The notes under the pieces are model-generated. The model did no database searches. It worked only from the letters and a program-made list of their open reading frames with translations, and was not told where the DNA came from. 64,000 bases of DNA from the NCBI GenBank assembly GCA_946800325.1, contig OX326960.1, positions 17,222,893-17,286,892 of the forward strand. The letters run 5' to 3'. Source of the stretch: Luzula sylvatica. Lineage: Eukaryota > Streptophyta > Magnoliopsida > Poales > Juncaceae. The stretch's first letter is position 1. Each line of letters begins with the position of its first letter. Positions 59,536-64,000 of the stretch are shown in pieces. The position numbers and the translations under genes were made by a program.

Positions 59536-61559
59536 AAGGACGAGAATTGGATGCCGAACTTGAGTTCACTCGTAAAATAGTGACCGGTTTGGTACCAAAG
59601 ATGCAACACTGGAGGGAACGTACCAAACATCCCATTTTGTGGAGGAGTGAGGTGGCTCGCAGTATAAACTCACGAATGTACGGTGCGGTGATCTTGATAT
59701 CCAATATCTCGAATTGGTACAAGGTTGAAGAATTGCCTACCGATTGCCACTTGTGGTTTAACTCGAGAGGAGCAGATGATTGAAATTATTGATTCACCTC
59801 CAATATCTTAGACATTTATTTACGTTGAATTGTTGATAAATGAAAACATACTACATGTTAAACCTACTAACCTCACAATGATATTTAAGAAAATAATATC
59901 TCGATAGAAATTTTTGTGAGCGCCCTGAATTATTTATCATGCTTTTGAGAGTTCAGAAGTTATGCCAAACTAATTAGTTTGATTCACATACTATCGGTGT
60001 TGATAAAATGCAGCAAGCTTGCATGCATTTTTTTTTCTCTCACAATATTTTCAAGTACATCTCCATCTTATTTGCATTGTTTCGCCATAGAAGTACACGT
60101 GACATACGTTATCAAACTCTCGTCCAATTGTAATTGTTTTATTGAAAAAAGGAAAAAATTCTCCTATTTGGATACTATATATAACATACATGTATACAAG
60201 TAATTTTATAAAACATGTTTTTGCAACATGATTGACAGAATAATGATGAGGTGTATGGTATAATTTGAATTAAGTTAAACTAATTTTATATTGTGAATGC
60301 AATATCCAACGTAAGATTATTATCATGCTGCGAGAGCATGTTGCGTGAAATTACTCCATGTATACATATCAAGAAAATTAATAATTACGATCATTGATAC
60401 TCCTCCACTGAATATTCGTTAAATATCAGACTAACTAATCCTATAATTTATTCATTATCATTGGCGGTTGGTTTTGAATAATTTCAGTAATTTTGGGCCC
60501 GATAATTAATAAAAAGAAAAACAGTACGACGATTAGTTAGTAAATTGATTAATCCAACATGATCTAGTCTAATCATATTTAGACAACTTTAGCATCTTAT
60601 AAGAACTAATAAAACAAATATTGGGAAATATTATGTTTTCAATTTTCATTGACATTATTGGGTGGAGAATCGTCAAGTTTTTTCCATTTACTCACTTTAT
60701 AAAGACTAAAATATTTATTTATTTATTTTCATTTCTACTGTTATATGCAAATTGTTGTATTTGCATTAGATGGTTAAAAGCTAATAATTAATAAAATCGA
60801 TTCTAATAGTGTTGTAGTTTTCTGTTTCTCTCGACATGATAATTTAGGTATGTTAAAAACTTCTTTTTATCAGAGAAGAGTTTTAGTAGAGATATTATTC
60901 GATAGGAAATTCAAAATAGCTGCTTTAGTTTGTTTCTCAATTTTCTCACACAAGGGATATTTTTGTTAGATTGAACAGAATATTTCTTGTATATGCCTAT
61001 ATATATGGAATTTCTTGGCCACATAGAGAAAATTCTAAGATATTGACTGTACGACTACGAACACGTTTCTTGCGCTAGGTTTCTTTTAAAAGAAATTGAC
61101 AAATCCCTTTAATACATGGTACGTACTTCAAAATATTATATGATATATTATTGAAATTTAATTGTTCAAACTTTATAATATTAGTGAACATAATTGATAT
61201 CAAATTGCTATGAAAATTAAAACTTGTAATGGGTGTTAATTAAGTCGATATTAGCTTCCTTAATTTTCACGTGACATATTTGAATATTTTATTGCAAAAT
61301 AATAACAGATATTTCTTTGGTATTCTCAAATTGCCAAGATACATCTAATGCATCATCAATAAATATATCTGGAAAAAAAATCATTTTGAAATCAAAATAA
61401 ATAAGTAATATATATAAGTGCATAACTAAATATAATAAACATTTAATTAATAGAAAATTATTTATGTAACAACAAACTTTTAGTATATTTTATTTCAAAG
61501 ATATAATATATAAAAATATCAAATCGATAAGTTAACAATTGATAAAATAATATATAATT
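59536..61559 (+). repeat. Array spacer of U4, cut short
   Basis: Matches the other spacers up to the equivalent of position about 12021, then switches at 61559/61560 to SPT5 exon 10. The poly-T, AT run and Helitron-type terminus are therefore missing from this copy. Confidence 0.9.
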
Positions 61560-63002
61560 AGAAAGCGAAGGATTTCAGGCAAGAAAGCATACTTTATACT
61601 TTAATCATATTGTTTACTGTTTCGAGTTTATGTTACTTGCGAAATAGTTAATTGATTATGATGATTAAAACGTGTTGAATAATAGGTTCTGAAAGGTGTA
61701 CCTGATAGACCAGAAGTGGTGCTTGTCAAATTAAGAGAAATCAAGAACAAAATTGACAAACGAACCAATGCCACAGATCGCTTCAATAATTTGGTTTCGG
61801 CTAAAGATATCGTTAGGGTCGTTGAAGGCCCACTAAAGGTAAAATTGAATATATTTCATCCATTTATATTATATTTGTATTGTGTGGATTAATAATTGGG
61901 GTAATTAAATCCAGGGGAAACAAGGGCCAGTGGAGCATATTCACAAGGGCATACTGTTCATCCACGATAAGCATCATCTTGAACATGCTGGCTTTATCTG
62001 TGCGAAATCTCAGTCTGTCCTTCTTGTTGGAGGCTCGAATAATAGGCGTGGAAACGTATGCTTATTTACTCGACTTCCATCTGAAAAATTATGAATTAAA
62101 TAAACCATTATAATCCAATTTGATGTTTGTTAATTATTTTCAGGATTTAAGATTTGGTGGCATGAGTAGTAGTAGTTCCTCCATGCAGCCTCCATCTCGC
62201 CTCCCTCCTAGAGAGCGATGCTCTCGCTGTAAGTTGAATAATTTTATTTGGTATATTTTTGGTCTGGTTTGATTAATTTGTGATTTTGTGATGTGATGCA
62301 GTTGGGGATGGTGGGAGATTTGGTGTAGGAGGAAGAGAAGGTGGCCATGGAAATGAATTGGTTGGGAAAGCTATTAAAATTAAATCTGGACCATATAAGG
62401 GGTATCGTGGCCGTGTTACTGAGGTTAAGGGCGCCACTGTTCGTGTCGAACTCGATTCTCAGATGAAGAACGTGACGGGTAACTTATATATATCTCTCTA
62501 AATTATTTTCTTAATGTGGTGGGTGTATTATTGACTAAAACTAATATGTTTGTATTTGTGAAATTGAGCAGTTAATAGAGATCAGATTGCTGATACCAAC
62601 ACTACCGCCACTCCTTTCAGGTTTGTTGCTTTTATATCATACATTTCCCTTTAATTGTTTGAATTATTTCGATTCAATAAAAATATTATATGAAATTATC
62701 AGGGAGCCGAGATACTCTCTTGGTGGAGAGACTCCAATGCATCCTTCTAGAACGCCACTGCGCAATCCTTCAGGTTCTCTTTTACTTGGATATTGATAGA
62801 AACAAAGTAGATTGATTTTACTTGGTAGAAATGCTTACCTAGTTAACTCCCTTTACTTGCAGCAACACCAATTCATGATGGTACAAGAACGCCCATGCAC
62901 AGTCGTGCCTCGCAACCTACGAACCCTCCCAGGGACATTTGGGACGATGCAGATCCAGGTTCATGGGGAAGCAGTCAAGTCTACCGCGTAATTGTGAATT
63001 GA
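61560..63002 (+). pseudogene. SPT5: SPT5 3' half (end of exon 10 to exon 17), second gene
   Basis: The end of exon 10 (61560-61578) is followed by exons 61686-61838, 61915-62055, 62144-62228, 62302-62478, 62572-62620, 62703-62773 and 62863-63002, all in register with the intact copy. Exon 13 is 3 bp longer. It encodes the last two KOW regions and the short TP-rich tail (TPMHPSRTPL), ending VYRVIVN. It differs from the first copy by many substitutions and intron indels, so it is older than the array units. The 5' part is missing; the join to spacer leaves no start. Its exon 17 acceptor (CTTTACTTGCAG) is a normal one, unlike that of the first copy. Confidence 0.9.
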
Positions 63003-63349
63003 ACAAAACTTTGGTTTTTTTAACAGACCGAAAATACACTCTAGAAGCGTACCACGCCAATCAAATTATATCTTGTGTATAGTTTTAATGAAAACACCTC
63101 TCCACGTAACTGTCACAATTATAAGTCGTATCTTTTCTATATTTGAAGATTTGTAGCGAACTGTGTATAGTTTTAATGAAAATACTTCTCTCCACGCCAA
63201 TCAAATTGTGAAATGCACAACAAATCTGGAACATATATTTCAAGATTTGTACCATATCTGAGTTGTATCTTTTCTATGTTTACCTATTAATTAAAGTAAC
63301 TCGAGATATAAGGAAAGAATTGGCTGTATTGATAGATAGGTACATCCAT
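63003..63349 (+). other. 3' flank of second SPT5
   Basis: Homologous to 17373-17600, including the duplicated phrase TGTATAGTTTTAATGAAAA. Probably 3' UTR and flank. Confidence 0.6.
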
Positions 63350-63595
63350 TGATGCATATTTTCATTGGCAATATTTTGTTTTCAGTTTTAATTTTTAATT
63401 TTCCATGATAATAGAATGTATGCATTAGTAATATATTATCTTGGATGTTAATATACCGTATTTTATGTTATTGTTGTCAATAAACTATTTTCAATACAAA
63501 TATATGTTATTAATGTTAAGTCAAATGTATAATTTTTATGGCAATCGATGCTTACATTACATATCATTTTTTAGTATCCATATACATTTTAGGGA
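63350..63595 (+). repeat. Partial copy of the arm-related AT-rich repeat
   Basis: From GCATATTTTCATTGGCAATA onward this matches 17775-18010 and 4580-4790 with divergence, and stops at TATACATTTT (63590). Its position after SPT5 in both copies shows the repeat was already downstream of SPT5 before the two loci separated. Confidence 0.8.
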
Positions 63596-64000
63596 AAATA
63601 TACTTCGCCCCCGAAACCCACTTTTTTATCGACGATGCGTCGGATTGACCATGTTACGTGTCAATCCAGTTGGCCCTCATGTCAATCCAGATGTAACTCC
63701 AGGCCCATCGACTTACAGCACTAACACTGTTGACACGTAACATCACACGTCCTCCTTCAGACTGATAACTGTGCACGCCCTACCTCACGTCAACCGCCCT
63801 ACCTCTCCCACTCGAGTATCTACTCCGACACACACGCCCCCTCACGTCTATTCTTCCTCCTTCCCTAGAATAGAAATTCGAATTCGAATTCGCACCCTCA
63901 CTCCTCAATTATCACCCGTTATTCGCCATTGTTCTCCCATTCAAACGCCATTGTTGTGCGTCGTTAATCGCCATTGTTAGGCTCAGTGGATATTCTCCCG
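63590..64000. other. Unidentified sequence at the right edge
   Basis: Starts AGGGAAAATATACTTCGCCC, has higher GC than its surroundings and contains a perfect 14-bp inverted pair ATGTTACGTGTCAA (63651) and TTGACACGTAACAT (63730). It could be the end of a transposon that continues beyond the window. No frame is recognised. Confidence 0.4.

Larger units (their letters stand above)
45199..61559 (+). repeat. Tandem array of 5.61-kb SPT5 units (about 2.9 copies)
   Basis: Using ACAGATCTAGTGGCACGA as phase marker, units start at 45199 (U2), 51063 (U3) and 56675 (U4, truncated at 61559). U3 is 5,612 bp. U2 is 5,864 bp, the excess being a 253-bp MITE insertion including its target duplication. Each unit holds SPT5 leader, exons 1-6 and the start of exon 7, a junction, a roughly 570-bp linker, then the spacer also seen at 9998-13230. 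Only a handful of substitutions separate the units (for example near 47171, 53188, 53694 and 53930). Confidence 0.95.

Noticed and set aside
1..64000. Bacterial-type systems (CRISPR, toxin-antitoxin, phage defence)
   Set aside because: Spliced plant genes, LTR elements and MITEs dominate; no regularly spaced palindromic repeats or operon-like clusters occur.

Overview
The window looks like nuclear DNA of a eudicot plant. The evidence is high AT content, many short exons with GT-AG introns, CT microsatellites in leaders and introns, and plant gene families: SPT5, F-box/FBD, PPR, cytosolic pyruvate kinase, PEX11 and a plastid DUF3531 protein. Plant-type LTR elements and MITEs are also present. 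I cannot name the species. There is no CRISPR array, operon or other prokaryotic feature, and I recognised no tRNA or rRNA gene.

Layout, left to right. 1-2.6 kb: a probable Ty3/gypsy 3' LTR on the minus strand. 2.58-6.90 kb: left arm of a 4,322-bp inverted repeat. 7.15-9.0 kb: a broken DUF3531 plastid-protein gene with a MITE in an intron. 9.7-13.2 kb: a deleted SPT5 fragment plus spacer. 13.5-17.4 kb: the only SPT5 copy with an open frame across 17 exons (816 codons before the stop), lacking most of the usual C-terminal repeat region. 17.6-18.8 kb: a third copy of part of the inverted-repeat arm. 18.8-21.5 kb: pyruvate kinase pseudogene pieces. 23.2-24.4 kb: an apparently intact F-box/FBD gene. 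24.8-26.2 kb: a second pyruvate kinase pseudogene. 27.6-28.4 kb: a PEX11 pseudogene. 29.44-33.76 kb: the right inverted-repeat arm. 35.0-37.2 kb: a patchwork of F-box, PPR, pyruvate kinase, SPT5-intron and arm-flank fragments. 37.86-42.16 kb: a young Ty1/copia element with identical 261-bp LTRs, a 5-bp target duplication and an internal deletion. 42.38-42.96 kb: a hAT-type MITE. 43-45.2 kb: a diverged copy of the SPT5 spacer. 45.2-61.56 kb: a tandem array of about 2.9 units of 5.61 kb, each with the SPT5 promoter, exons 1-6 and the start of exon 7. 61.56-63.0 kb: exons 10 (partial) to 17 of a second SPT5. 63.0-64.0 kb: flank plus an unidentified end.

The two genes most likely to be functional are SPT5 (13.5-17.4 kb; DSIF subunit, transcription elongation) and the F-box gene (23.2-24.4 kb; candidate SCF ubiquitin-ligase adaptor). 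They do not form a pathway. The rest is mainly a record of repeated duplication, inversion, microhomology joins and transposon insertion. The most notable structure is the SPT5 array. Each unit keeps a promoter-like leader and could encode a 344-residue SPT5 fragment with the acidic N-terminus, the NGN (SPT4-binding) domain and the first KOW region. In one unit a 244-bp Mutator-type MITE has inserted into the leader. The near-identical units and arms mean either very recent duplication or homogenisation, or possibly an assembly artefact; long reads would decide.
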